NCBI GenBank assembly: GCA_030648295.1
Contig: JAUSID010000253.1
Coordinates: forward strand, 62,001 to 126,000
Reading direction: 5' to 3'
From: Opitutaceae bacterium
GTDB lineage: Bacteria > Verrucomicrobiota > Verrucomicrobiia > Opitutales > Opitutaceae
Length of the DNA stretch: 64,000 nt
Within the stretch, counting starts at the first letter, position 1; every line of letters begins with the position of its first letter. Below, piece by piece: positions 41,155 through 50,290 of this stretch. The translations under genes were made by a program, and so were the position numbers. The notes beneath the pieces were generated by a model. It did not search any database, was not told the origin of the DNA, and saw nothing but the letters and a program-made list of their open reading frames with translations.

Positions 41155-42416
41155 TACCGGTTCCGATACCACACGCAGTTCTTCGACTCGCGACCGGCGA
41201 GGACCAGGTCGACACGGTCGTCGCCATCGACGTCGATCGCCTTCATGTCGTAGGCCTGTTGCCGGTTCGTCGTGTCGATGTCGTGCGCGGTGAAGAATCC
41301 GCGCCCATCGTTCTCGTACCAGCGCACCACGAACGTGGTGTAGGATGCGACCGCGACATCCATGTCGCCATCGCGATCAATGTCGGTGACCGCCAGGGCG
41401 TGCGGTGTCGCAAGTGCGGAATCGATTTCGTGCTTGGTCCACGTTGCGCCTTTGAACCAGAAGACGCCGCGGCCGTGGCCACACGTGCCGACGACATCGA
41501 GCGTGCCGTCACCGTCCACATCGGCAGCCTTGATGTTGGTGGCGCCTTTCTCCTGCGCGATCGCATGCTTGGTCCAACCGTCGGTCGCACGCGCTCCGCG
41601 ACTCCACCATGTGAACGTGCCGCCACCGGAATCCCCGAGCAGGACGTCGCCTTTCCCGTCGCGATCGAGATCGGCGAAGTCGAGATAATGCGGCCGGCCG
41701 TCCGCGCCTTTGTGCGTCACGATGTGCCGCGTCGGTTCACCGGCTCCGCGTGCAGTCGCGAACCACACGACGCTGTTCGGGAACGCAGGGCCGCTGATGC
41801 TATCGGAAATCACGTCCGGTTGGCCGTCGCCATTCACATCACCCACCGCAAGTCCGTGAATCCCGTTCAGCTCCCGGTCAACGACGTGCAGCGGCCACGG
41901 TTTGTCCGTGCGCCGCGTGTTTTCGATCCAGGCGACGCTAAAGTCCGGCCCGCCCGGCTCCGCGAGTTGCTTCGCCTGTGGCCGCGGCTGCCGGAACTCG
42001 ATCCACGGAATCTGATAACGGCCCAAAGCGAGATCGATGTCGCCGTCCGCGTCCGCATCGAGCGCGACACAATAAAGCATCTTCCCTTCCCGCGTATCAA
42101 CCAACACCTGTTCCTTCCAATCGGGCGCGACCAACGCGAAAACCTTGGTCACACCCATCGCGACGAGATCACGCTTCGCGTCGCCATTCACGTCGATCGC
42201 CTCGACGCTCCAGATCGATTCCGGCAACGGGAACGCGTGCCGCTCAAAACGCGATGGCGTGGGTTCGGCGGACACCGCTTCGCCGCAGATTGCTCCGAAT
42301 ACCGCGCCGAAAAACAGGCACGTGGAAAATCTCGAGCTCGCAGAACCAGCGCAGCCGGCGAGCCACCTCCATGACTTTGCGGGCGAGACGCCCGCGCTCC
42401 CAGGACCTGCGCTCAT
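41154..42416 (-). CDS. Secreted VCBS/FG-GAP repeat protein
   Basis: 420 residues. The N-terminus MSAGPGSAGVSPAKSW is encoded by an R1 repeat copy and precedes the hydrophobic TCLFFGAVFGAICGEAVSA segment of the signal peptide. The rest is a seven-bladed FG-GAP/VCBS propeller with calcium-type loops: DVNGDAKRDLVAMG, DADADGDIDLALG, DVNGDGQPDVISD, DLDRDGKGDVLLGD, DVDGDGTLDVVG, DIDRDGDMDVAVAS and DVDGDDRVDLVLAG. Extracellular binding or structural role. No in-frame ATG, GTG or TTG lies between the repeat-derived start and the hydrophobic segment, so the start at 42414-42416 is the best supported. It lies 44 bp after the PQQ-type dehydrogenase stop, in the same direction. Confidence 0.8.
   Translation of the reverse strand: MSAGPGSAGVSPAKSWRWLAGCAGSASSRFSTCLFFGAVFGAICGEAVSAEPTPSRFERHAFPLPESIWSVEAIDVNGDAKRDLVAMGVTKVFALVAPDWKEQVLVDTREGKMLYCVALDADADGDIDLALGRYQIPWIEFRQPRPQAKQLAEPGGPDFSVAWIENTRRTDKPWPLHVVDRELNGIHGLAVGDVNGDGQPDVISDSISGPAFPNSVVWFATARGAGEPTRHIVTHKGADGRPHYLDFADLDRDGKGDVLLGDSGGGTFTWWSRGARATDGWTKHAIAQEKGATNIKAADVDGDGTLDVVGTCGHGRGVFWFKGATWTKHEIDSALATPHALAVTDIDRDGDMDVAVASYTTFVVRWYENDGRGFFTAHDIDTTNRQQAYDMKAIDVDGDDRVDLVLAGRESKNCVWYRNR
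42379..42404 (+). repeat. R1 hairpin repeat, copy g, inside a coding start
   Basis: GCGGGCGAGACGCCCGC then GCTCCCAGG. It lies 57 bp 3' of the PQQ-type gene stop and at the same time encodes residues about 5-13 of the VCBS protein (PGSAGVSPA). Confidence 0.85.
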
Positions 42417-42451
42417 CAAACGAAGTTTCGGTCGGTCAAGCGCTGCTTTTT

Positions 42452-42484
42452 CATTCGCGTTCATTGGTGTCCATTCGCGGTTGA
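42452..42484 (+). repeat. Solo arm of the MITE-like element
   Basis: CATTCGCGTTCATTGGTGTC then CATTCGCGGTTGA, like the arm at 1211. The stop codon of the PQQ-type gene (42461-42463) lies inside it. Confidence 0.75.
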
Positions 42485-44245
42485 AGCCGGAAATTCCGAG
42501 ACCGAGAAATCGATTTCGTAAACCATGCCCTCGTAGCCGACGACGAAGACCCGGCCCCGTTCATCCGTGGCAAATGACGCGATTCCCTCGGGCGACGTGG
42601 CGATTTGCCGGATTGTCTTCAGCACGCGATTCTCCTGCGTCAGGCCCCAAATTCGCATCGACGTGTAATCGCCAAACACATACACGCCGTAAAACGACGA
42701 TGCAGGATTGCCGCGGTAAACGTAACCGCCCGTGACGGAGTTGCCGTACTTTCGTTTGTAGGCCGCCACCGGCGCCACATACGTGGCCCCGTCCCGGCGC
42801 CGCCGGTTCGAAAACGGCTCGAAGCCCTCGTACACATTCCAGCCATGATTCTCCCCGCGCCGGACGATCGCGACTTCCTCCACGCGATCCTGGCCCACGT
42901 CTGCCACCCAAAGTTCGCGGGTCAGTGGATCGAATGAGAACCGCCACGGCTCACGAAACCCCAGCGCCCAGATTTCCGCGCGTGCATCCGAGCGACCGCG
43001 AAACGGATTGTCGGCTGGGATAGCGTAAGGCAGGTCGCCCTCGCGCCGATCGACGTCGATTCGGAGCATCTTGCCCAGGAGAGTCTGGAGATCCTGGCCG
43101 TGGCCGTTGGGATCCTGCTGCGGTCCTGTGTCTCCCATGCCCAAATACAAGTATCCGTCGGGCCCGAACTCGATGCAGCCACCGCTGTGATTTTCCGTGA
43201 CGCTGAGAATCTTCAGCAGCCGGCGCGACGGTTCGCCCGAGTCCGTGCGAAAATCAGCCGCCGCGCGCTTCTCCACCAGCACGGTCGCCAGCTTGCCGTC
43301 CTCTAACACCTGGTGCTTCAGGTAGTATTTCCGGTTCTCCCGAAACTGCGGATGAAACGCCAGGCCGAGCAGTCCGTTGGGTCCGCGCTGATAATAAATC
43401 TCCGGCCCGAAATCAGCGAAGAGCGACTTCGTGTCATCCGCCGCTCGTTTTTCCAGCCGCCAGATCTTCCCCGTCTGGTGGGCGACAAGGTATGCGTCCG
43501 ACGCGTCTGGCACCTGGCCGAACCACACGAGGCCCGAGCGGATCTCGCCGGGCTTCTTGACCGTCGAGCCCGGAAAACGGAGTGCTTCGTCGAAAAACGG
43601 CCGCAGCATCACCGGCTTCGCCAGTTCCTCGATCGCATCCGGCATGCCACGGTTGCTCGTGAGTGAATTTGCCGGCTGGCGCAGACTGGCGAGATACTCG
43701 ATGAGATCGGCGAACTCCTGGAGCGACAGCGCCGCATGCAGCCCCTCGGACATGAGGGAAATTGGACTCGCCCGCTGCTCTTTGATGTCCTGCGTCGCGA
43801 CGCGCATCAGCTTGGCGTCCGCGCCCATCAACGCCGTGAACTCGGCGTCCGCCTGCTTGATTACGCCGTAAAGCGTCTCGCCCAATTTCGTTTCAACAAA
43901 CGTCGCGCCGTAGCCGACGGCGATGATGGCTGATGGTTCGAGGATCGCGTCCGCCAGCTCGCGGCGCGGAAACTTGTCGCCAATCGCGAACAGGTCCGGC
44001 CCGGCGCGCGAGCCGCTGCCGTCGACGGTATGACAGCTGGCACACGCCGCCTTCTCCTGCGAAAAAAAGAGTTCGCGCCCGCGCTCGATCCGGCCTTCGC
44101 GGCGGGCGGCGAAGTCGCGGTACGCTTTTGGGGCCGGTGGCTGCTGCGCGTAAATCGCTGCGGCGGTCAGGCCGGCGAAAAGCATCATGCGCCTGCAATC
44201 GAGCCGGAGGCGGTGAACGAGAATGGCATCGGGGAACAGGGGCAT
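42461..44245 (-). CDS. Cytochrome c fused to PQQ-type sugar dehydrogenase (sorbosone dehydrogenase-like)
   Basis: 594 residues. Signal peptide up to about 33 (RRMMLFAGLTAAAIYAQ). Residues about 50-200 are a cytochrome c domain with C-A-S-C-H (68-72) and a distal Met likely in SLMSEGLHAALSLQEFADLI. Residues about 210-585 form the six-bladed propeller of soluble glucose/sorbosone dehydrogenases (GPNGLLGLAFHPQFRENRKY, NHSGGCIEFGPDGYLYLGMG, LGFREPWRFSFDPLT, VADVGQDRVEEVAIV, GENHGWNVYEGF). It oxidises a sugar or other alcohol in the periplasm and passes electrons to heme. The last ~9 residues (PASTANGHQ) come from a MITE arm. The ATG at 44243-44245 gives the basic n-region; 44188 is an alternative. 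Confidence 0.88.
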   Translation of the reverse strand: MPLFPDAILVHRLRLDCRRMMLFAGLTAAAIYAQQPPAPKAYRDFAARREGRIERGRELFFSQEKAACASCHTVDGSGSRAGPDLFAIGDKFPRRELADAILEPSAIIAVGYGATFVETKLGETLYGVIKQADAEFTALMGADAKLMRVATQDIKEQRASPISLMSEGLHAALSLQEFADLIEYLASLRQPANSLTSNRGMPDAIEELAKPVMLRPFFDEALRFPGSTVKKPGEIRSGLVWFGQVPDASDAYLVAHQTGKIWRLEKRAADDTKSLFADFGPEIYYQRGPNGLLGLAFHPQFRENRKYYLKHQVLEDGKLATVLVEKRAAADFRTDSGEPSRRLLKILSVTENHSGGCIEFGPDGYLYLGMGDTGPQQDPNGHGQDLQTLLGKMLRIDVDRREGDLPYAIPADNPFRGRSDARAEIWALGFREPWRFSFDPLTRELWVADVGQDRVEEVAIVRRGENHGWNVYEGFEPFSNRRRRDGATYVAPVAAYKRKYGNSVTGGYVYRGNPASSFYGVYVFGDYTSMRIWGLTQENRVLKTIRQIATSPEGIASFATDERGRVFVVGYEGMVYEIDFSVSEFPASTANGHQ

Positions 44246-44365
44246 GGGGTCGGGCCGTCGTCGTCGGCGTTCAAACGACAGTCAATGGGCGCGGAACGCA
44301 AGGAGCCATCCCGCGCCGCGCGACCGCCATCGACCCTAACGTGCCCACATAGAAACGGCGTGAAC

Positions 44366-44391
44366 GCGGGACGGAGGCCCGCGCTCCCAGG
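44366..44391 (+). repeat. R1 hairpin repeat, copy h
   Basis: GCGGGACGGAGGCCCGC then GCTCCCAGG, a weaker hairpin. It is 20 bp 3' of the SGNH esterase stop. Confidence 0.8.
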
Positions 44392-44411
44392 AAGCCGTAG
44401 CGCCATCCGCG

Positions 44412-45215
44412 CTATTTTCGCAGCAGCCCGAGGTATGCCTCGGCGTACCGCCGGCCGATTTCGCGATACGAATCCGAGTTGAAGTGAACCTTGTCGCCCC
44501 GGTGCGTGAGTCTGTCGGACGAGACAAATGCGGTTTGCTTCACGTGCTTCGGCAGCTCGCGGTGCGCGCGATCGACCACGATCTTGAATTCACTCCACGG
44601 CGCATCGGCGAACTGGCCGAGTTGCCCGGCGATGAATGGCACATCGGGCGCGTGCAGTTCGGCGCGAAGCCGCGCCACCAGATCGTGCAGCTTCGCCGCA
44701 TAACCCGGGGCCAGCTCGCGCGTGGAATCCGATTCCCCCTGGTGCCAGAGGATGCCCTTCAGCGTTCCCGATGGCAGCGCGAGTTTCGCCCGCCGGATCG
44801 CGTCGTCCCAGGGATGGCTCTTCGTCGGCTGATAAAACACGCCGGGCCGCCACGAATCAATCGGCGAGCCGCCGACCGCGCATGGAATCAGCCCGATCGT
44901 CACGCCCGGCCGCGCCTCCGCAATCTGGATACCAAAGGACCGGCCGAGCCCGACCCCCGCGACCGACTTGTCGAAATGGATCGGATCGACCGCCGGCACC
45001 CACGCGTTGTCGCGGTTCAGCATGAGGACGCGCGGATGCGGCACCTTGTCCTCCGGTGCCACCGTGCCGCGCCCGGCCATGTTCGACTGGCCGATGAGCA
45101 GGAACAAATGGAACTGGTCCGCCGGCGGCAGCGAGGGCGTCTGGGCCGGCGCCGCGGCCGCCCAAAACCAAACGAGCAGCGCGAGCAGCCAAGCGACGGG
45201 ACGAGTTGCAACCAT
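44412..45215 (-). CDS. Sialate O-acetylesterase-type SGNH hydrolase
   Basis: 267 residues. Signal peptide 1-25 (VAWLLALLVWFWAAAAPAQ). The SGNH block I motif FLLIGQSNMAGRG carries the nucleophile Ser44. GLIPCAVGGSPIDSW (oxyanion Gly), LWHQGESDS (block III Asn replaced by His-Gln-Gly-Glu, as usual in the 9-O-acetylesterase branch) and DKVHFNSDSYREIGRRYAEA (catalytic Asp/His near the end) follow. It removes O-acetyl groups from sialic acid or, more often in such bacteria, from xylan or pectin sugars. The ATG at 45213-45215 starts the signal peptide. Divergent from the next gene, 265 bp apart, with R1 copy i between. Confidence 0.88.
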   Translation of the reverse strand: MVATRPVAWLLALLVWFWAAAAPAQTPSLPPADQFHLFLLIGQSNMAGRGTVAPEDKVPHPRVLMLNRDNAWVPAVDPIHFDKSVAGVGLGRSFGIQIAEARPGVTIGLIPCAVGGSPIDSWRPGVFYQPTKSHPWDDAIRRAKLALPSGTLKGILWHQGESDSTRELAPGYAAKLHDLVARLRAELHAPDVPFIAGQLGQFADAPWSEFKIVVDRAHRELPKHVKQTAFVSSDRLTHRGDKVHFNSDSYREIGRRYAEAYLGLLRK

Positions 45216-45317
45216 GTCCGAATGTATCTGCCGCCCGACCATCGATGGGAAGAATACATTTTCGCCGTGGAGCTTCATCGAGCGGAGCCCCCGGCAACCT
45301 GATGCCACCTGAGCCAG

Positions 45318-45343
45318 GCGGGCGGGACGCCCGCGCTCCCAGG
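45318..45343 (+). repeat. R1 hairpin repeat, copy i
   Basis: GCGGGCGGGACGCCCGC then GCTCCCAGG. The only complete copy that lies between two divergent gene starts rather than behind a stop. Confidence 0.9.
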
Positions 45344-45480
45344 GAAGAATCGCATGGCGGCGAACGGAAGCGGGTTAAAGCAGATGCGCCAATAATTCCA
45401 ACGTTTGCATCGACGGCAGCGGTGCACTTTGTACGCTGTCGATCCGCGTTCTCCCAGGCGCGGACCCGCACCCATCCCAC

Positions 45481-48400
45481 ATGCTCCGGACCGGCCTCCG
45501 CGTTTCCATTTTCCTTTCTGCCCTGATTGCCCGATCGGCCTTTGCCGCTGGCACCCCCGTCGCGCCCACGCCGGCGCTGCCGGAGGTCGTGTCCTTCAAC
45601 CGGCACATCCGACCCATCATGTCGGACACGTGTTTTCTATGTCACGGGAACGACGCGAAGAGCCGGAAGGCGGGCATGCGGCTCGACATTCGCGAAGAGG
45701 CGCTGAAGCCGACCAAGCATGATGTCATCCCCATCGTGCCCGGGAAGCCGGAGGAGAGCGAAATCATCTTCCGCATCAACGACACCGTCGAACCAATGCC
45801 GCCGGAGGACGCCCACAAGACGCTCACGGCGTACCAAAAGGCGGTCATCCGCCGCTGGGTCGAACAGGGCGCGGTATATGAGTCACACTGGGCCTACGCT
45901 CCGCTCACCAAGCCCGCGGTCCCGGCGAAGGGCGCGGTGAATCCGATTGATGCGTTCATCCGCGAAAAACTGGCCAAGAAAAAAATCTCGTCGTCGCCGG
46001 AAGCAGCGAAATCGCGGCTGTTGCGCCGGCTGTCGCTCGATCTCACCGGGCTGCCGCCGACGCCGGAAGAAGTCGCCGCGTTTGTGGCGGACGCTTCGCC
46101 CGGAGCCTACGAGCGGCAGGTCGATCGGCTGCTCGCGTCAAAACACCATGGCGAGCGAATGGCCGTCTGGTGGCTCGATGTGGCGCGATTCGCCGACACG
46201 GTTGGATTTCACGGCGATCAGAACCAGCGGATCTTTCCGTACCGCGACTACGTCATCAACGCGTTCAACGCGAACAAGCGGTTCGATCAATTCACGATCG
46301 AGCAACTCGCCGGCGATCTGCTGCCCAACCCGACGCCGGAGCAGCGGGTCGCCACCGGTTACAACCGTCTCAACATGATGACGCGCGAAGGCGGCGCGCA
46401 ACCGAAGGAGTATCTCGCCAAATACGGGGCTGAGCGCGTCCGCTCCGTGGCGGCGGCGTGGTTCGGGAGCACGTTTGGCTGCGCCGAGTGTCACGACCAC
46501 AAGTTCGACCCGATCAAGACGCGCGATTTCTACGAGTTGCAGTCTTTCTTCGCCGACGTGAAGCAGTGGGGTGTGTACGCGGATTACAAGTACACGCAGA
46601 ATCCCGACCTTGCCGGGTTCAACAACGACTATCCGTTTCCGCCGGAGATTGAGGTTGAAAGCCCCTATCTCGCGCAACGCAAGGAACGCACCGAGCAGGA
46701 ACTGCGAGCCCATCTGGCGTCGATGCGGGAGAAGCTGCGCGACGAAAAAATCAGCGGGGAGTTCGAACGCTGGGTTGCCGATGCGCGCACCTTCCTCGCG
46801 TCCGCGCCCGGTGGCTGGCAGCAGCCGCCGGTGGCCGCCGCGCTGCTCAAGGGCGGGAAACCCACGGCGAAAGGGGAGGTCCCGGTCGGGGAGATGCAGA
46901 CCGTCGCGGTGGGCCGGAATTTCGCGAAGGACGAAAGCCTGCGGCTCACGATGCAGCCGGGCGCCGGCCGGATCGCGGCCGTGCGGCTCGACGTCGAGAA
47001 CGCGGACACGGCGGCGCCGATGAAAACGAAGGCCGCCGCCCGCACGGCGCTGCGGATCGCGCTGAGCAAGCGCACGGCCGCCGGCGAGACGCAGAAGCTC
47101 GCCGTGAGTTTCGCCGACGCGACCGAGAAGGAAACGCGCTACGACGGCGGCGCGGAGGTGATTGGGATCGCGAGCGGCTGGAAACTTCCCGCAGACACGC
47201 TCGGACGCCGCATCACGGGCGTCTGGCTGCTCGAAACACCCGAGAGCTTCGAGGCCGAGGATCAGCTTGTCGTCACCGTCACCGGAGAAGCCGCCTCGTC
47301 ACTCCAGGTCTTCACGAGCCCGTTTGCGGCGGCCAATCCGCTCGAGATCGCCGCGCCGGCGTGGCGTGACGCCCTTGCGGCAACAGCGCAGAAACGCAGC
47401 GGGAAGCAGCACGAGTTGCTGATCGAGACATGGCTGCTCAGCACGGCAGCCGATCGCGCCGCGCTCGCACGCTGCCAGGAATTGATGGCGAAGCTGCGCG
47501 ATCTTCGCGACGGGCGCGCCTGGTCGATGGTGACGGAGGCGGTCGAGCCGATGGCCCTTCGCATCCTGCCGCGCGGAAACTGGCAGGATGAGACTGGTCC
47601 CGTCGTGCTGCCCGCCACGCCGAGTTTCCTGCCGGGAAGAATCGAAAGCACCGCGGAGAAGCGACTGACGCGACTCGACCTGGCGCGCTGGATTGTGTCG
47701 CGGGAAAACCCGATCACGGCGCGCACCGTGGTGAACCGGCTTTGGCAGATCTATTTTGGCACCGGGCTGAGCGCGGTACTGGACGATCTCGGGTCGCAGG
47801 GCGAACCGCCGTCCCATCCCGAGCTCCTCGAATGGCTGGCCGGCGAATTTCGCGACCACGGCTGGAACCTGCGCCACGTGATCCGGCTGATCGTCACGAG
47901 TGCGACTTACCGGCAGAGCAGCAGCCTGCGGCCCGAGCTGCGCGAAATTGATCCGGCGAACCGGCTGCTGGCATCGCAAAACCCGCGGCGGCTCGAGGCG
48001 GAGTTCGTGCGCGACAACGCGCTAGCCATCGCGGGCGCGCTCAACCTGAGCGCGATTGGCGGGCCAAGCGTGAAGCCGTATCAGCCACCCGGCTACTATG
48101 CCGCCATCCAGTTTCCGAATCGCGATTACATGGCGAGCGAAGGCGACGAGCAGTGGCGGCGCGGCGTCTACATGCACTGGCAGCGCACGTTTCTGCACCC
48201 GATGCTGGCCAATTTCGATGCGCCTGGGCGGGATGAATGCGCCGCACAGCGCGTCGTGAGCAACACGCCGCAGCAGGCGCTGACGCTTCTCAACGATCCG
48301 ACATTCGTCGAGGCCGCGCGTCTCTTCGCCGCCCGGCTGATGGGCAGTGCGACGGCCGATGAGACGCGGATGCGGCGCGCGTATCAAATCGCCCTCGCGC

Positions 48401-48606
48401 GCGACCCGAATGCACGCGAGCTCGCGTCGCTGCAATCGTTCCTCGCAAAACAGCGGGAGTACTACCGCGCCAATGAAAGCGACGCGGAGAAGCTGCTCGG
48501 AATAGGGCTCGCGCCCGCGCCCGCCGGAGATCGTGCCGAGCTCGCGGCGTGGACAAATCTCTGCCGCGTTGTGCTCAATCTCCAGGAAGTCATCACCCGC
48601 TACTGA
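45481..48606 (+). CDS. Planctomycete-type cytochrome c / DUF1549 / DUF1553 protein
   Basis: 1041 residues. Signal peptide 1-22. The cytochrome c-like domain (PSCyt1) has C-F-L-C-H-G at 51-56 in FNRHIRPIMSDTCFLCHG. DUF1549 (PSCyt2) covers about 155-380 (PIDAFIREKLAKKKISSSPE, RLLRRLSLDLTGLPPTPEEV, WWLDVARFADTVGFHGDQNQ, FGCAECHDHKFDPI with a second C-x-x-C-H). A central beta domain spans about 430-630. DUF1553 (PSD1) covers about 700-1000 (RLDLARWIVSRENPITARTV, NRLWQIYFGTGL, LRHVIRLIVTSATYRQSS, QALTLLNDPTFVEAARLFA). The role is unknown; the family always pairs with DUF1501. It is 2 bp from the next start, so translation is coupled. Confidence 0.93.
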   Translation: MLRTGLRVSIFLSALIARSAFAAGTPVAPTPALPEVVSFNRHIRPIMSDTCFLCHGNDAKSRKAGMRLDIREEALKPTKHDVIPIVPGKPEESEIIFRINDTVEPMPPEDAHKTLTAYQKAVIRRWVEQGAVYESHWAYAPLTKPAVPAKGAVNPIDAFIREKLAKKKISSSPEAAKSRLLRRLSLDLTGLPPTPEEVAAFVADASPGAYERQVDRLLASKHHGERMAVWWLDVARFADTVGFHGDQNQRIFPYRDYVINAFNANKRFDQFTIEQLAGDLLPNPTPEQRVATGYNRLNMMTREGGAQPKEYLAKYGAERVRSVAAAWFGSTFGCAECHDHKFDPIKTRDFYELQSFFADVKQWGVYADYKYTQNPDLAGFNNDYPFPPEIEVESPYLAQRKERTEQELRAHLASMREKLRDEKISGEFERWVADARTFLASAPGGWQQPPVAAALLKGGKPTAKGEVPVGEMQTVAVGRNFAKDESLRLTMQPGAGRIAAVRLDVENADTAAPMKTKAAARTALRIALSKRTAAGETQKLAVSFADATEKETRYDGGAEVIGIASGWKLPADTLGRRITGVWLLETPESFEAEDQLVVTVTGEAASSLQVFTSPFAAANPLEIAAPAWRDALAATAQKRSGKQHELLIETWLLSTAADRAALARCQELMAKLRDLRDGRAWSMVTEAVEPMALRILPRGNWQDETGPVVLPATPSFLPGRIESTAEKRLTRLDLARWIVSRENPITARTVVNRLWQIYFGTGLSAVLDDLGSQGEPPSHPELLEWLAGEFRDHGWNLRHVIRLIVTSATYRQSSSLRPELREIDPANRLLASQNPRRLEAEFVRDNALAIAGALNLSAIGGPSVKPYQPPGYYAAIQFPNRDYMASEGDEQWRRGVYMHWQRTFLHPMLANFDAPGRDECAAQRVVSNTPQQALTLLNDPTFVEAARLFAARLMGSATADETRMRRAYQIALARDPNARELASLQSFLAKQREYYRANESDAEKLLGIGLAPAPAGDRAELAAWTNLCRVVLNLQEVITRY

Positions 48607-48608
48607 CC

Positions 48609-50054
48609 ATGCCCCGTTTTGATCCCGCCGCCCACGCCCTGAGCATCAATCGCCGGGCGTTTCTGACGCAGAGCGCTTACGGGCTCGGCGGCCTGGCGTT
48701 CGCGTTGCTCCAGGGAAAACTCGCCGCCGCGACGGCATCCGGTGCGACGCGCCCGGCCGGCTGGAACGGCGTACTGCCACAGGCGCATTTCCCGGTGAAG
48801 GCGAAGCGCGTCATTTTCCTCTGCATGGCCGGCGGCCCGTCGCAGCTGGAGACGTTCGACTGGAAGCCGATGCTCAAGCAGCTGCACGGCGAGCCGTTTC
48901 CCGAATCGTTCACGCAGGGCCAGCAACTCGCACAGCTCCAGAACACCGTCCTGAAAGCGCGTGGTGCGTTCACGAATTTCAGCAAACACGGGCAAGCCGG
49001 GATCGAGATTAGTGATCTCTTTCCGCACCTCGCGACGGTGGCGGACGAGCTGTGCGTGATCCGGTCGATGCAGACCGAGCAGATCAATCACGATACGGCG
49101 CATGCGTTCATGAACACCGGTTCGATCATCAAGGGCCGGCCCAGCATGGGCTCGTGGCTGCTCTACGGGCTGGGGGCGGAGACGCAGGATCTGCCGGGCT
49201 TCATCGTCCTGAACTCGCAGGGAAAATTCGGGCTTCAGCCCATCTCCGCCCGTCAGTGGTCGAGCGGAGTCCTGCCGAGCCGGTTCCAGGGAATCCAGTT
49301 TCAATCGCGCGGCGGTGCGGTCCACTACGTCGGCAACCCGGAAGGCGTTTGCCAGAGCACGCAGCGCCAGGTGGTGGAGGAAATCCAACGGCTGAACGGG
49401 TTTCTGGCGGACGAGCAGTATGACCCCGAGATCGCCACCCGAATCGCGCAGTACGAGATGGCGTTCAAGATGCAGGCGAGCGTGCCCGAGCTCACGGATT
49501 TCCGGAACGAGCCGCAGGAGATGCTCGATCTTTACGGGATTAAGCAGCCGGGCGACGGCAGCTTTGCCTCGAACTGCCTGCTGGCGCGGCGGCTCGCGGA
49601 GCGCGGCGTCCGGATGATCCAGCTCTACCATCGGGCGTGGGATCACCACGGCGAAATCGAGCCGGGGATGAAGGCGGGCGCCAAGGATGTGGATCAGGCG
49701 ACCGCTGCTCTAATCAAGGATCTCAAGCAGCGCGGCATGCTCGACGACACGCTGATCCTGTGGGGCGGCGAATTCGGCCGGACACCGATGGCGCAGGGCA
49801 CAGGTCGCGATCACCACATTCTCGCGTTCAGCGTATTCATGGCCGGCGGCGGCGTGAAACCAGGCGTGACCTACGGCGCGACCGACGAACTTGGCTATCG
49901 CGCGATCGAGAACGTGGTCAACGTGCATGATCTCCACGCGACGATGCTCGCGCTGATGGGCATCGATCACCGCCGGCTCACGACGAAATTCCAGGGCCTC
50001 GACGTCCGGCTCACCGGCATCGCCGGAGAAGTGGTGGAGGAGTTGATTGTGTAG
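48609..50054 (+). CDS. DUF1501 (sulfatase-fold) Tat-exported protein
   Basis: 481 residues. Twin-arginine signal NRRAFLTQSAYGLGGLAFAL at residues 14-33. DUF1501 features follow: AKRVIFLCMAGGPSQLETFD, HGQAGIEISDLFPHLATVAD, INHDTAHAFMNTGSIIKGRP, MGSWLLYGLGAETQDLPGF, YHRAWDHHG, WGGEFGRTPMAQGTGRDHH and VNVHDLHATMLALMGIDHRR. The fold is that of alkaline phosphatase/sulfatase with metal-binding Asp and His. The function is unknown. It is always found beside DUF1553-type cytochromes, so the pair probably acts together in the periplasm. The ATG at 48609 is 2 bp after the preceding stop. The longer frame overlapping the upstream gene was rejected. Confidence 0.93.
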   Translation: MPRFDPAAHALSINRRAFLTQSAYGLGGLAFALLQGKLAAATASGATRPAGWNGVLPQAHFPVKAKRVIFLCMAGGPSQLETFDWKPMLKQLHGEPFPESFTQGQQLAQLQNTVLKARGAFTNFSKHGQAGIEISDLFPHLATVADELCVIRSMQTEQINHDTAHAFMNTGSIIKGRPSMGSWLLYGLGAETQDLPGFIVLNSQGKFGLQPISARQWSSGVLPSRFQGIQFQSRGGAVHYVGNPEGVCQSTQRQVVEEIQRLNGFLADEQYDPEIATRIAQYEMAFKMQASVPELTDFRNEPQEMLDLYGIKQPGDGSFASNCLLARRLAERGVRMIQLYHRAWDHHGEIEPGMKAGAKDVDQATAALIKDLKQRGMLDDTLILWGGEFGRTPMAQGTGRDHHILAFSVFMAGGGVKPGVTYGATDELGYRAIENVVNVHDLHATMLALMGIDHRRLTTKFQGLDVRLTGIAGEVVEELIV

Positions 50055-50199
50055 GGCGGAGTGAGAGGGAGAGTGAAGGTGAAGGGGGAAGAGGGAGTAA
50101 GGGAGTGAGGGTCGCAATCGCACGAAGGGCCGTGGTCAGGAATGTGAGCGAGACGAATTTCGTTTCCGTAGCTACGAGCGTGAGGGAGTGGGATATGAT

Positions 50200-50225
50200 G
50201 CGGGCGGGACGCCCGCGCTCCCAGG
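50200..50225 (+). repeat. R1 hairpin repeat, copy j
   Basis: GCGGGCGGGACGCCCGC then GCTCCCAGG, in a convergent gap, 62 bp 3' of the second TonB receptor stop. A purine-rich, roughly 8-bp-periodic stretch (GAGTGAGGG-like) lies left of it at about 50057-50110. Confidence 0.9.
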
Positions 50226-50230
50226 CCGCT

Positions 50231-50290
50231 TGGTCTCCCATGTCTTCCGCGTCTCCCACGTCTTCCCATCTTCCCGTCTTCCCGTCTTCA
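50231..50290 (+). repeat. 9-bp tandem array, array 4
   Basis: Units TGTCTTCCG, CGTCTCCCA, CGTCTTCCC and CATCTTCCC. The right end contains the TonB receptor stop codon (50288-50290). Confidence 0.85.
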
